Source: JBBDMC01 sp963775235 (GTDB lineage Bacteria; Pseudomonadota; Alphaproteobacteria; Rhizobiales; Kaistiaceae). Taken from it: a DNA stretch of 64,000 nt. Positions within the stretch are counted from its first letter, which is position 1; every line of letters starts with the position of its first letter. The position numbers and the translations under genes are program-made. The notes beneath the pieces were generated by a model, which saw only the letters and a program-made list of their open reading frames with translations, was not told where the DNA came from and made no database searches. The stretch lies in the NCBI GenBank assembly GCA_963775235.1, contig CAVZHY010000007.1:310001-374000 (forward strand), written 5' to 3'. Shown piece by piece: positions 9,115-18,294 of this stretch.

Positions 9115-9423
9115 CTATTCGCGGCGGCTTTTCGTTTCGTCGCGCAGCGGCTTCAGCCTGTCGCCGCCCTCCATCAGGATGTTGAGCAGCCGTTTCTGCG
9201 ATTCGTCCAGTTGGGCACGCGCGGCGGCAAGGAAGTCGCGATCCTCCGCCAGTGCTTCGAGATCGGCCGGCTTGATTGCTCCCGAGCGCATCAACAGCGT
9301 TTCGAGGCCGAGACGCCGTTGGCGCTCGATGTGGAGTTGGGCGGCAAGGTCGAAGACCAGTTGCGCCAGGCGGTCGACTTCCCGATGCCCAAAGAAGATC
9401 AGTTCCCCGTGGTCTTCGCTCAT
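9115..9423 (-). CDS. Small helical protein coupled to methyltransferase 1
   Basis: The 102-residue protein is not recognised. It starts MSEDHGELIFFG at an ATG that overlaps the methyltransferase stop in an ATGA arrangement, so translation is coupled. It is rich in Leu, Ala, Glu and Arg with heptad-like spacing between residues 13 and 90, and should be a helical or coiled-coil protein. There is no signal peptide or membrane helix. The same arrangement recurs at 20590-21944 with a different small helical protein, which suggests a partner or modulator of the methyltransferase; that is inference. Confidence 0.7.
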   Translation of the reverse strand: MSEDHGELIFFGHREVDRLAQLVFDLAAQLHIERQRRLGLETLLMRSGAIKPADLEALAEDRDFLAAARAQLDESQKRLLNILMEGGDRLKPLRDETKSRRE

Positions 9424-10481
9424 GACGGTCGCTCTGCTTCGAGCACCGCCCACGGAAAGTGCCATTCGGCCCGGCGAGGCCAGGCGAGTTTGTCGAGCCG
9501 GCCTCCGCCGCGCTCGTCGAAGGCAACCCAGCGCACGTTGGTCAGGCCGGCCCGCTTGCACATGCCCTCGGTGTCGGCCCCCATCATGCCGGGCATGAAG
9601 GGTTCGTTGTTGCGCTCACCGTGTTCGAAAATGGCGAAGTCGCGGAAGCCGTCGCCGGTGTAGTGGAAATCGAGGAAGCGCAGGATGCCACCGGGCTTCA
9701 GCAGGCGCGCCGATTCTGCAATCACCGCCTCCAGGGCCGGTAACGGCATCTCGTGGATCAGCATGGTCGAGGTGACGAGATCGCAACTCCCGGCCTCCAG
9801 ACCGGTCGCCTGCGCGTCGGCCTGCACGAAGCGGATCGGCAGCCCTTGCTGTTCGGCCTTGATGTGCGCCATGCGCAGGCAAGGCGCGGCGAGGTCGAGA
9901 CCGATGACTTCGGCGTCCGGATACGCCCGCTTCAGCGGCCACGTCGATTTGCCGAAGCCGCAGCCGAGGTCGACGAGGCGGCTGACGTCACGACCCTTCA
10001 GCGGGCCGAGGCTGGTTTCGACGAAACGCCGGTGAAAGCCGTAGTCGTCGTTGTCCCCCAGCATCACCAGCTTCGCACCGAGTTCGTATGTCCGCGCCGA
10101 CATGTCGGTCTGCCATACGCCGCCGGGCTGCACGTGGATGTCCCAGTCGGTGTACCAGGTCGGCATCTCCATCTCAGGATGGAGCTCCAGCGCGCCTTTG
10201 GACGTGGCGGGCATGTCGAAGGGCGGCTCGTCGGCGACGCTGCGCTCGACTGCCCGCCACAGCATCTTCTGCGAGCCGCGTTCCATCCAGGCGAACCACG
10301 GATAGAGCGGCAGCGTCTCCGTGACCTTGCCGGCGTCCTCCCGGTTATCGGCGGCAGCGCGATCGGCGACCGCGTCGAATTCGCGGTGAAGCTCCGGGTA
10401 CATCCGGCCTGCCCAACGCCGCCTGAGCGCGAGCACGAAGTCGATGTCCGCCCGACTGTCGAGTGGGTGTGGCGCTGTCAT
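9420..10481 (-). CDS. SAM-dependent methyltransferase with N-terminal extension, copy 1
   Basis: The 353-residue protein has a class I SAM-binding domain in its C-terminal half: motif I is VDLGCGFGKSTW at about residues 180-191, followed by GLDLAAP and later LKPGGILRFLDF. About 170 residues precede it and contain LALRRRWAGRMYPEL, similar to LALRRYWMGDLFSRL in the second copy at 20811-21944. The start is the ATG overlapping the leuD-like stop by four bases; the longer upstream frame only shadows that gene. The substrate is unknown. Coupling to the hydratase genes suggests action on the same metabolite, such as a carboxylic acid. Confidence 0.85.
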   Translation of the reverse strand: MTAPHPLDSRADIDFVLALRRRWAGRMYPELHREFDAVADRAAADNREDAGKVTETLPLYPWFAWMERGSQKMLWRAVERSVADEPPFDMPATSKGALELHPEMEMPTWYTDWDIHVQPGGVWQTDMSARTYELGAKLVMLGDNDDYGFHRRFVETSLGPLKGRDVSRLVDLGCGFGKSTWPLKRAYPDAEVIGLDLAAPCLRMAHIKAEQQGLPIRFVQADAQATGLEAGSCDLVTSTMLIHEMPLPALEAVIAESARLLKPGGILRFLDFHYTGDGFRDFAIFEHGERNNEPFMPGMMGADTEGMCKRAGLTNVRWVAFDERGGGRLDKLAWPRRAEWHFPWAVLEAERPS

Positions 10482-11119
10482 GCTGTCTCCCGTGTCTGAC
10501 GAGGACTGGGCCGGCGGGGCCGGGCCCAGGGCCTGCGGGCATTGTCGGCGGTCACCCACGCGTTGATCGCCGCCGTGTGCCGGAGGGTGAGGTCGATATC
10601 GTCCCAACCGTGCAGGAGCTGTTCCCTTGCGTCCGGCGCGATCTCGAAACGCGCCCGCTGATCCTGCCACGAGATGTCCTGCTCGGCGAGGCGAACGGTC
10701 ACCAATCGCTCTGGGTCTTCGCGAAGGGCCTGGATCAGCCGCTCCTGATCGGACCCGGCGACACGCGCCGGCAGCAAGCCGTTCTTGACTGCGTTGGCGG
10801 CGAAGATGTCGCCGAAGCTCGGCGCAATGACGCAGCGGAAACCGGCGTCCCAAAGGGCATAGACCGCGGCCTCGCGCGAGGACCCGGTACCGAAGTTCCG
10901 TCCCGCGACGAGTATCTCCGCGCCGCGGGCGCCGCCCATGCGCGGGAACTCCGCCCGCTCGCGTCCCTCGTCATCGTAGCGGAGATCATGGAGCAGGAAC
11001 GAACCATAGCCTTGGGATCGCGGCCGGGTCATGAAGCGGGCAGGGATCAGCTGGTCGGTATCGACGTTGGCGATATCGAGCAGGACGGCGCGAGACGTCA
11101 CGGTGGCGAATGGTTGCAT
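10478..11119 (-). CDS. Aconitase-superfamily hydratase small subunit, LeuD-like
   Basis: The 213-residue protein is the swivel-domain subunit that pairs with the preceding LeuC-like subunit. It has NVDTDQLIPARF near the start and the signature GRNFGTGSSREAA that binds substrate carboxylates. Its start overlaps the large-subunit stop by one base (TGATG). It could act in leucine synthesis as isopropylmalate isomerase. The context of an isocitrate-lyase-type lyase, hydantoinase genes and importers instead suggests a catabolic hydratase such as dimethylmaleate or citraconate hydratase. Sequence alone cannot decide. Confidence 0.88.
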   Translation of the reverse strand: MQPFATVTSRAVLLDIANVDTDQLIPARFMTRPRSQGYGSFLLHDLRYDDEGRERAEFPRMGGARGAEILVAGRNFGTGSSREAAVYALWDAGFRCVIAPSFGDIFAANAVKNGLLPARVAGSDQERLIQALREDPERLVTVRLAEQDISWQDQRARFEIAPDAREQLLHGWDDIDLTLRHTAAINAWVTADNARRPWARPRRPSPRQTRETA

Positions 11120-12564
11120 CAGGTGTGGTGCTCCATTACCGGCCGGTCCGCGAGCATCGGGCGAACGTCGGTCAGACAGCCGGCGACGGCGGCCGCGGCG
11201 ACCATCGCCGGTGACATCAGGTGCGTGCGTGAACCGGGACCCTGGCGGCCGCGGAAGTTGCGGTTGGTGGTACTGGCGCAGCGTTCGCCGAGTGGCACCG
11301 CATCGCCGTTCATCGCCACGCACATCGAGCAGCCCGCGCCTGCCCATTCCAGGCCGGCATCGCGGAAGATCAGATCGAGACCCTCCTGCTCTGCCTGGTG
11401 CTTCACCTGCGTCGAGCCCGGAGAGATGAGGCCGGGAACCTTGGCGCGACGCCCGGCAAGGACGGCCGCCGCGGCGCGGAGATCCTCTATGCGCGCGTTG
11501 GTGCAGGAGCCGATGAAGACCCGGTCGATGGCAATGCCGTCGAGCGGTCGCCCGGGGACCAGTCCCATGTACTCCAGGGCATCCGAGACCGATCGGGCCT
11601 TGTCGGCATCGTCGATCTTCGCCGGGTCGGGTACGCTCGCGGTGATCGGCAAGGCGTCCTCCGGGCTGTTGCCCCAGGTGACGACCGGCGCGATCTCGCG
11701 CGCGTCCAGCGTCACTTCTCGATCGATCGCGGCGGCCGGGTCGCTGGCGAGACCGGTCCAGATCTCGACGGCCTTCTCCAGATCGCTGCCGGCCGGCGCG
11801 CACGGACGTCCCTCGATCCAGCGGAACGTCACTTCGTCCGGTGCCACCATGCCGCAGCGGGCGCCGCACTCGATCGACATGTTGCAGAGCGTCATCCGGC
11901 CTTCCATCGTCAGGTCACGGATAGTGCTGCCGGCGTATTCGATGGTGTGCCCCACCGCGCCGCCGGTACCGATTCGGGCGACGATCGACAGGATCACGTC
12001 CTTGGCGGCGACGCCGGGCGTCAGCCGGCCCTCGACGGTGATGCGCATCTGTTTCGGCCGGCGCTGCCACAAGGTCTGAGTCGCCAGCACGTGGGCGACT
12101 TCCGACGCGCCGATGCCGAAAGCATATGCGCCGAACGCCCCATGCGTCGACGTGTGGCTGTCGCCACACACGATCGTCAGGCCGGGCAGCGTCAGCCCCT
12201 CTTCGGGCCCGACGACGTGGACGATTCCCTGACGCGCATCGCCGACCCCGAAAAGCGTGATTCCATGCGCCGCCGAATTGCGTTCGAGCTGGTGGATCAT
12301 GTGGTCGATCTCGGGGGAGGCCGGCCTCGGTTGCGCGCCGCGCACCGGCACGTAGTGGTCGGCGACTGCGAACGTGAGGTCGGGCCGGGCCACCCCGCAT
12401 CCGCGCTCGGCAAGCTTGGCGAAAGCGTGATGTGAGCCTTCGTGAATGAAGTGCCGATCGATCCAAAGCAAGGATTGTCCGTCCCCTCCGGCGTCCGCCG
12501 CGCCGGGGAGGTCGACCATGTGAGATTCCCACAGCTTGTCGAACAGCGTCTTGGGCGGGCTCAT
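11119..12564 (-). CDS. Aconitase-superfamily hydratase large subunit, LeuC-like
   Basis: The 481-residue protein is the iron-sulfur subunit. The three cluster cysteines are visible in IGSCTN and AGCSMC. VCGDSHTSTHGAFG, typical for LeuC, is also present. The ATG at 12564 starts MSPPKTLFDKLW; a GGAGG lies only two bases before it, so a TTG at 12582 is an alternative start. It begins the minus-strand operon leuC-like, leuD-like, methyltransferase 1, small protein, divergent from the GntR regulator. Biochemical role is as for its partner: hydration and dehydration of a malate-type acid. Confidence 0.88.
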   Translation of the reverse strand: MSPPKTLFDKLWESHMVDLPGAADAGGDGQSLLWIDRHFIHEGSHHAFAKLAERGCGVARPDLTFAVADHYVPVRGAQPRPASPEIDHMIHQLERNSAAHGITLFGVGDARQGIVHVVGPEEGLTLPGLTIVCGDSHTSTHGAFGAYAFGIGASEVAHVLATQTLWQRRPKQMRITVEGRLTPGVAAKDVILSIVARIGTGGAVGHTIEYAGSTIRDLTMEGRMTLCNMSIECGARCGMVAPDEVTFRWIEGRPCAPAGSDLEKAVEIWTGLASDPAAAIDREVTLDAREIAPVVTWGNSPEDALPITASVPDPAKIDDADKARSVSDALEYMGLVPGRPLDGIAIDRVFIGSCTNARIEDLRAAAAVLAGRRAKVPGLISPGSTQVKHQAEQEGLDLIFRDAGLEWAGAGCSMCVAMNGDAVPLGERCASTTNRNFRGRQGPGSRTHLMSPAMVAAAAVAGCLTDVRPMLADRPVMEHHT

Positions 12565-12708
12565 GGCCTCCTTTCCGGTCAAGGATCGCGCCGCCAGGGG
12601 GCGCGCCAGGCCGCATCCGCGAGTATACAGCCGGTCGTGCAGCGTTCGCGGGTGAGCCGCGAACGGAGGAGCGGCTTCATTTCACATCCGCTTTGCCGCA
12701 GCATGGGT

Positions 12709-12770
12709 TTGACTTGCTCAAGCGAGTTGTATCAAAATTAAGACAGCTGACCCGTACCCGGCAAGGGGTA
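12709..12770. promoter_or_regulatory. Divergent control region: candidate promoter and GntR operators
   Basis: The 229-base gap between the LeuC-like gene and the GntR gene (12565-12793) is a divergent promoter region. TTGACT at 12709-12714 is a good -35 candidate for the plus strand, with TATCAA at 12730 or TCAAAA at 12732 as weak -10 options. Two inverted repeats could bind the regulator: CTTGCT-CA-AGCGAG at 12713-12726 with one mismatch, and TACCC-6-GGGTA at 12755-12770. The latter is just upstream of the GntR ribosome site, fitting autoregulation. Confidence 0.4.
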
Positions 12771-12793
12771 TCGAAGTCGGCCGGAGAGCGACT

Positions 12794-13588
12794 TTGAACA
12801 CCCCCTCCCAGCCTGAACCGCTGGACCCCTCGAAATCGCGGACCGTTTTCCTCCTGCTGAGGGACGCCATCCTTTCCGGCAGTCTCGCGGCGGGCGACCG
12901 GCTGCCCAGTGAATTGAGGCTGACGCAGGAGTTCGGCGTCAGCCGCGTGACCGTGCGCCGTGCGCTTGCCGAGCTCCAGCGCCTGGGCCTGATCCGCCGG
13001 CGAGCGGGCTCTGGCACCGTCGTCGCTGAACGGAAGCCGGCCCAGCCGATGAACGTCGATTTCGCAAATCTGCTGTCGCATCTCGAAGAGATGGGGCGCA
13101 CGACCTCGGTTCGCCTGCTTGAGTTCGGATACCAGGCGCCGCCGCCCGACGTTTCCCTGGCGCTCCGCCTCGGCGAGGGTGTCCGGGTGCAGCGGTCGGT
13201 TCGCGTGCGCCGCATCGACGACGAGCCGTTTTCCTATCTGGTGACGTGCGTGCCGGAGCCGATCGGCAGGCACTACACGGCCGAAGAACTGGGCGAAAAG
13301 CCGCTGCTTTCCCTGTTCGAACGCGCCGGCATCAAGGTCGACAGCGCCGTGCAGACGATCTCGGCGACGCTGGCGACGCCGGCTGCGGCGGAGGCGCTGG
13401 ACGTGGCCGTCGGCGGCGCGCTCATGAGCCTGACCCGCACCGTGTTTTCCCCGGATGGAAGCGGCGTGGAGCATCTTTCGGCTCTGTATCGGCCGGACCG
13501 TTATCGCTTCGTGATGGAGCTGACCCGGGTCGGCAACGTCGCCGACCTGGTCTGGGAGCCGGTGCACGGGGCCGCGCGGTATGGGTAA
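12794..13588 (+). CDS. GntR family transcriptional regulator, HutC/FarR subfamily
   Basis: The 264-residue protein has an N-terminal winged helix (about residues 15-80, with DRLPSELRLTQEFGVSRVTVRRAL) and a C-terminal UTRA ligand-binding domain (about 95-245). The start is a TTG six bases after GGAGAG. It is the first gene of the plus-strand operon and its stop lies inside the lyase start region. HutC-type regulators usually sense a pathway metabolite and repress the neighbouring operons, here probably both divergent units. Confidence 0.9.
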   Translation: MNTPSQPEPLDPSKSRTVFLLLRDAILSGSLAAGDRLPSELRLTQEFGVSRVTVRRALAELQRLGLIRRRAGSGTVVAERKPAQPMNVDFANLLSHLEEMGRTTSVRLLEFGYQAPPPDVSLALRLGEGVRVQRSVRVRRIDDEPFSYLVTCVPEPIGRHYTAEELGEKPLLSLFERAGIKVDSAVQTISATLATPAAAEALDVAVGGALMSLTRTVFSPDGSGVEHLSALYRPDRYRFVMELTRVGNVADLVWEPVHGAARYG

Positions 13589-14486
13589 CCGGCGGATGGA
13601 CTTGCGGGATCGTCTGGCGCGTCCCGAGATTCTTGTTGCGCCCGGCATTTGCGACGCGCTGACGGCAAACCTTGCGGCTCGCGCCGGTTTCGAAGCGCTC
13701 TATCTGTCTGGAGCGGCCGTCGCCTATACGCGCCTCGGCCGCCCGGATATCGGCTTGTCGACCGCGACCGAGATGGCCGAAACCATGGCCCTGATCCGCG
13801 ACCGGGTCGACCTGCCGGTCGTGGTGGACGCCGACGACGGGTTCGGCAACGCGCTCAACGTGCAGCGCACCACGCGCATGTACGAGCGCGCCGGAGCCAA
13901 CGCCCTGCAGTTCGAGGACCAGGCCTCGCCGAAGCGGTGCGGGCACCTGGACGGTAAGGTCCTGGTCGCCGTGGACGAGATGGTGGGCAAGATCGCCGCC
14001 GCCTGCGATGCCCGTGCTGATTCGGGCACTCTGGTTATCGCCCGCACCGATGCGATCGGCGTCGACGGGTTCGAAGCCGCCATCGACAGGGCAGGCCGGT
14101 ACGTCGAGGCGGGGGCGGACGTGCTCTTCGTCGAGGCGCCGCAGACGGGCGAGCAGTTGCGCAAAATTCCTGAGGTCCTTGGCCAGAAGATACCGCTGAT
14201 GGCCAACATGGTCGAAGGCGGCAAGACGCCTCCCGCCGATGTCCGGCAACTTGAGGCCATCGGCTATTCGCTGGTGATCTTTCCGGGCGGTGTCGTCCGG
14301 GCGCTTGCGCGTTGCGCCCGCGATTACTACGCGTCGCTTGCCAGGCACGGTTCGAACGAGCCGTTCCGCGATCGCATGTTCGACTTCAACCAGTTGAACG
14401 ACGTGATTGGCACGCCCGAAATGCTGGCGCTGGGAGTTCATTACTCTGGAGAAGCGCCTGTCGATCGCGACGAGGATGACGAATGA
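13581..14486 (+). CDS. Isocitrate lyase/PEP mutase superfamily lyase, dimethylmalate-lyase-like
   Basis: The 301-residue protein has a TIM-barrel lyase fold. VDADDGFG carries the metal-binding aspartates and EDQASPKRCGHLDGK holds the KRCGH motif, whose cysteine is the general acid in true lyases such as isocitrate, methylisocitrate and 2,3-dimethylmalate lyase. It is too short for isocitrate lyase. The ATG at 13581 overlaps the regulator gene; ATG 13596 is an alternative. Linked LeuC/LeuD-like subunits could hydrate a maleate to the malate that this enzyme cleaves to pyruvate or glyoxylate plus an acid. Methylisocitrate lyase is a possible alternative. Confidence 0.85.
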   Translation: MGNRRMDLRDRLARPEILVAPGICDALTANLAARAGFEALYLSGAAVAYTRLGRPDIGLSTATEMAETMALIRDRVDLPVVVDADDGFGNALNVQRTTRMYERAGANALQFEDQASPKRCGHLDGKVLVAVDEMVGKIAAACDARADSGTLVIARTDAIGVDGFEAAIDRAGRYVEAGADVLFVEAPQTGEQLRKIPEVLGQKIPLMANMVEGGKTPPADVRQLEAIGYSLVIFPGGVVRALARCARDYYASLARHGSNEPFRDRMFDFNQLNDVIGTPEMLALGVHYSGEAPVDRDEDDE

Positions 14487-16222
14487 TCCTCGATCCGGTC
14501 AGGCTGGCGGTGCTCAAGGGACGGCTGGAGCAGATCGCCGATGAGATGGACGCGACCCTCTTCCGCAGCGCGTTCAACCCGACCATCGCCGAGGCGCACG
14601 ACGCCTGCCATGGCCTCTACGACGCGGAGACCGGGGCGACCCTGGTGCAGGGATCGACCGGCCTTCCGATCTTCGTCGGCACCATGGCCTTCGCCGTCAA
14701 GGCGGTGATCGACAAGGTCAGGGCCGACGGCGGGCTGGAAGAGGGCGACACATACGTCTTCAACGACCCCTACGATGGCGGCACGCACCTCAACGATTTC
14801 CGTCTGGTGCGGCCGGTGTTTCGCTCGGATCGGGTGTTCTGCTGGCTGGCTTCGGTAGGACACTGGCTCGACGTCGGCGGCAACGTGCCGGGTGGCTACA
14901 ATCCGATCGCGACCGAAAGCTTCCAGGAAGGCTTTCGGATTCCGCCGGTCAAGCTGATCGAAAAGAAGGCGTTGCGTCAGGACATCGTCGACATCCTGGC
15001 CTCCAACAGCCGGGTGCCGCGCTCCAACTACGGCGACCTGAAGGGCCAGATCAACGCGCTCGATCTCGGCGAAAGACGGCTGCATCAGTTGCTCGACGAC
15101 TATGGCGACGCCACCGTCAAGGCGGCGCTCGACGCACTCTCCGACCGCGCCGAGACGCTGATGCGCGAGCGGATCGCTTCCCTGCCGGATGGCACCTACC
15201 GCTGCGACGATTACCTCGACAACGACGGGATCACGGACGAGCCCCTTCCCGTTGCGCTCGATCTCACCGTGAAGGGCGACCGCATGGTCCTCGACTTCTC
15301 GCGATCGGCGCCGCCGTGCCGGGGGCCCATCAACATTTCGCGTTCCACCACGATCGCCTGCTGCTACGTCGCCATCAAGCACCTCTTCACCGAAGTTCCG
15401 GCCAATGCCGGTTGTCTGCGGCCCATCGAATTCGTCGTCCCCGATGGAACCATTCTGGCGGCCGTCCCGCCGAAGCCGGTGGCGGGCTACACCGAGACGA
15501 TCCTCCGGGTGATCGACACCGTCTTCGGTGCCGTCGCCCAGGCGGCACCGGAGCGCGCGATCGGCAATCCCTTCGCCACGATCAACGCGCTGTCGATGTC
15601 CGGCCACCGTTCGGACGGCAGTCAGTGGGTGCTCTTTTGTTTCTTCGGCGGCGGGCTTGGCGGTTCGGCGGCGAGCGACGGGCTGAACCACGGCAACAAC
15701 CCGATCTCGATGGCCACGATCCCGCCGGTCGAGATTCTGGAAGCGGCGAACCCTGTGATCTTCACCCAATGGGCGCTGAGAACCGACAGCGCCGGGCCCG
15801 GAACGCACCGCGGCGGTCTGGGCGCGATCTACGAGGTCGAGGCGTTGAGCCCCGAGGGCGCGAACGTCAACCTGCTCGGTGAGCGCGGCAAGTACCCCCC
15901 GCGCGGCGTCAACGGCGGCGAGGCCGCCGCGCTGAACCGGTTCTATTATCAAACGAGGACAGGCGAGGCGTCGCCGCCGATGGTCTCCAAGATCACCGGC
16001 GTGCATATCGAAAACGGCTGGCGGATCCGCATCGAGTCTCCCGGCGGCGGTGGCTGGGGAGACCCGATGGCCCGCGACCCGGAGCGGGTCGCACGCGATG
16101 TGCGGCTGGCCTACGTGAGCGCAGATGCCGCGCTGGCGCGCTACGGCGTGGTTTTCGGGGCCGATGGTGGCGTGGATGTTGCGGCCACGAGCCTCGCGCG
16201 AGACGCCGCGACGGGCGCATGA
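14483..16222 (+). CDS. hyuB: Hydantoinase B/oxoprolinase family protein
   Basis: The 579-residue protein is the B subunit of an ATP-dependent amide-ring hydrolase or carboxylase. The family motif FNDPYDGGTHLNDF is at about residues 93-106. Other conserved parts include HWLDVGGNVPGG and the C-terminal ESPGGGGWGDP. The start overlaps the lyase stop (ATGA) and its stop overlaps the hyuA start (ATGA), so the genes are translationally coupled. Family members include N-methylhydantoinase, 5-oxoprolinase, and acetone or acetophenone carboxylase. The exact substrate is not evident. Confidence 0.92.
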   Translation: MILDPVRLAVLKGRLEQIADEMDATLFRSAFNPTIAEAHDACHGLYDAETGATLVQGSTGLPIFVGTMAFAVKAVIDKVRADGGLEEGDTYVFNDPYDGGTHLNDFRLVRPVFRSDRVFCWLASVGHWLDVGGNVPGGYNPIATESFQEGFRIPPVKLIEKKALRQDIVDILASNSRVPRSNYGDLKGQINALDLGERRLHQLLDDYGDATVKAALDALSDRAETLMRERIASLPDGTYRCDDYLDNDGITDEPLPVALDLTVKGDRMVLDFSRSAPPCRGPINISRSTTIACCYVAIKHLFTEVPANAGCLRPIEFVVPDGTILAAVPPKPVAGYTETILRVIDTVFGAVAQAAPERAIGNPFATINALSMSGHRSDGSQWVLFCFFGGGLGGSAASDGLNHGNNPISMATIPPVEILEAANPVIFTQWALRTDSAGPGTHRGGLGAIYEVEALSPEGANVNLLGERGKYPPRGVNGGEAAALNRFYYQTRTGEASPPMVSKITGVHIENGWRIRIESPGGGGWGDPMARDPERVARDVRLAYVSADAALARYGVVFGADGGVDVAATSLARDAATGA

Positions 16223-18294
16223 CCCAACGCGGCAGCACGATTGTCGGTGTCGATGTCGGCGGCACCTTCACCGACCTGTTCTTCTTCGATGAGGCGACCG
16301 GCGTTTTTCGCGTCGCCAAGGTACCCTCCACCCGCGGCGACGAGGCGGTCGGATTCCTGGAGGGCCTGACGGGCGAGGGCGGGGCACTCGCCGATGTGGC
16401 CACCATCGTTCACGGGACAACTGTCGGTACCAACGCGCTGCTCGAGCGCAAGGGCGCCCGCGTCGGCGTCATCACCACCCGCGGTTTCCGCGACGTGCTG
16501 GAGATGCGGCGGCGCGACCGCCGCAACACCTGGGGGCTGACCGGCGATTTCACGCCGATCGTCGAGCGGGATCTTCGCCTCGAGGTGAACGAACGCACCC
16601 TTGCCGACGGTTCGATTCACGTGGGCCTCGACCTCGCCGAGGTTCGCGAAGCCACAGCAACGCTGCTCGCGCGTGGCGCGCAGGCGGTGGCGGTGATCTT
16701 TATCAACGCCTACGCCAACCCCGACCACGAGCGACAGGCGGTTGCCGCCGTGCGGTCGGTGTGGCCGAACGAGCACGTGGTCGGTTCGTCCGAAGTCCTG
16801 CCCGAGATCCGGGAGTTCGAGCGGGCGTCGACGACCGCGCTCAACGCGTACCTGCAGACGGTGGTCGGCGCGTATCTCACCAAGATCGAACAGCGCCTCG
16901 TATCGGCCGGCTTCGACGGGCGGCTTCACATCGTCCAGTCGAACGGCGGCGTCATGTCCGTCGAGACCGCGCGCCGTCTGCCGGTGCGCACGGCCCTGTC
17001 GGGCCCCGCGGCCGGTGTGATCGCCGGCGCGCGGATCGCCGAAGCGGCGGGCTGCGCCAACGTCATCACCTGCGACCTCGGCGGCACCTCGTTCGATGTT
17101 TCGCTGATCGCCGACGGCAAACCGGCGCTGGCCGCACAATCGACCATCGATTTCGGCCTGGTGATCCGCACCCCGATGATCGAGATCACCACCATTGGCG
17201 CAGGCGGCGGCTCTATCGCCTCGGTGGATCGCGGCGGATTGCTCCAGGTCGGGCCCGAAAGCGCCGGTTCGGTGCCGGGCCCCGCGTGCTACGGCCAGGG
17301 CGGCGACCGCCCGACGCTCACCGACGCCAATCTGGTGCTCGGGCGTATCAACGCCGGGCGTCCGATCGGCGGCAAGCTCGAGCGGCTGGATACGGAGGCT
17401 TCGCGCGCCGCGATCGAGCGCGCGGTCGCTCACCCGCTCGGTCTCGACGTGATGGCGGCGGCGGAGGCCATCGTCACGGTGGCGAACGCCAGGATGGCCG
17501 GTGCCATCCGACTGGTCAGCATCGAGCGAGGCCACGACCCGACCCGGTTCATAGTCATGCCGTTCGGCGGCGGCGGCGCGCTGCACGTTGGCGCGCTGAT
17601 CAAGGAAGTCGGTCTTGCCCGTGGGCTGGTTCCCCGTTTCCCCGGCGTCACCAGCGCCATGGGCTGCGTCATGGCCGACATGCGGCACGACAGCGTCCAG
17701 ACGGTCAATCTGATGCTCGACGGGCTCGATGCGGCATCCCTCGATCAGCGCATGATCGCCTCGGCGAGCGAGGCGACCGCCGTCATAGAAAAAGCGGGCG
17801 TGGCCTTCACCAGTGTGGATATCCTGTTCGAGCTCGACATGCACTATGTCGGCCAGACCCATACCGTGTCGGTGCCGCTTCCCTGCGTGCTCGCTCCCGG
17901 CGCCACGACAACCGGCGTCGACGAAGCCATGATCGGAAGGGCGTTCGAAAGCGCCTACCGGGCGAGCTTCAGCCAGTTGCTTTCGGGCATTCCCATGCGC
18001 GTCGTCTCGCTGCGTACGGCTGCGGTCGGGCGGCGGCCGCGGTTCGACATGGCGGCGCTCCGACCGGCCGGAAATACAGGGACCGGCGCCAAGGATGGCG
18101 AACGCCCGGTCTGGTTCGATGGCGGCTGGATGAGGACGGCGATCTATCGCCGCCTCGCGCTACCGGTCGGCGCGGTCGTCGAAGGACCGGCAATCCTGGA
18201 ACAGCCCGATGCCACGATCGTCATCGAGCCGGACCTCATCGGCCGGGTCGATGATCTCGGCAACGTGGTGATTGAACGAAGGGGTGCGGCGTGA
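16219..18294 (+). CDS. hyuA: Hydantoinase A/oxoprolinase family protein
   Basis: The 691-residue protein is the ATP-binding A subunit. The N-terminus GVDVGGTFTDLFFFDE is the phosphate-1 motif of this sugar-kinase-like fold. HGTTVGTNALLERKGA and DLGGTSFDVSLI are further family motifs. Length is typical. It overlaps hyuB at the start and the isochorismatase-like gene at the end by four bases each. Together A and B would use ATP to open a cyclic amide or carboxylate a ketone; ring opening fits the neighbouring amide-related genes better. Confidence 0.93.
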   Translation: MTQRGSTIVGVDVGGTFTDLFFFDEATGVFRVAKVPSTRGDEAVGFLEGLTGEGGALADVATIVHGTTVGTNALLERKGARVGVITTRGFRDVLEMRRRDRRNTWGLTGDFTPIVERDLRLEVNERTLADGSIHVGLDLAEVREATATLLARGAQAVAVIFINAYANPDHERQAVAAVRSVWPNEHVVGSSEVLPEIREFERASTTALNAYLQTVVGAYLTKIEQRLVSAGFDGRLHIVQSNGGVMSVETARRLPVRTALSGPAAGVIAGARIAEAAGCANVITCDLGGTSFDVSLIADGKPALAAQSTIDFGLVIRTPMIEITTIGAGGGSIASVDRGGLLQVGPESAGSVPGPACYGQGGDRPTLTDANLVLGRINAGRPIGGKLERLDTEASRAAIERAVAHPLGLDVMAAAEAIVTVANARMAGAIRLVSIERGHDPTRFIVMPFGGGGALHVGALIKEVGLARGLVPRFPGVTSAMGCVMADMRHDSVQTVNLMLDGLDAASLDQRMIASASEATAVIEKAGVAFTSVDILFELDMHYVGQTHTVSVPLPCVLAPGATTTGVDEAMIGRAFESAYRASFSQLLSGIPMRVVSLRTAAVGRRPRFDMAALRPAGNTGTGAKDGERPVWFDGGWMRTAIYRRLALPVGAVVEGPAILEQPDATIVIEPDLIGRVDDLGNVVIERRGAA

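Noticed and set aside
10478..12564. Straight naming as leucine biosynthesis leuC/leuD
   Set aside because: No leuA or leuB is nearby and the setting is catabolic; left as LeuCD-like.
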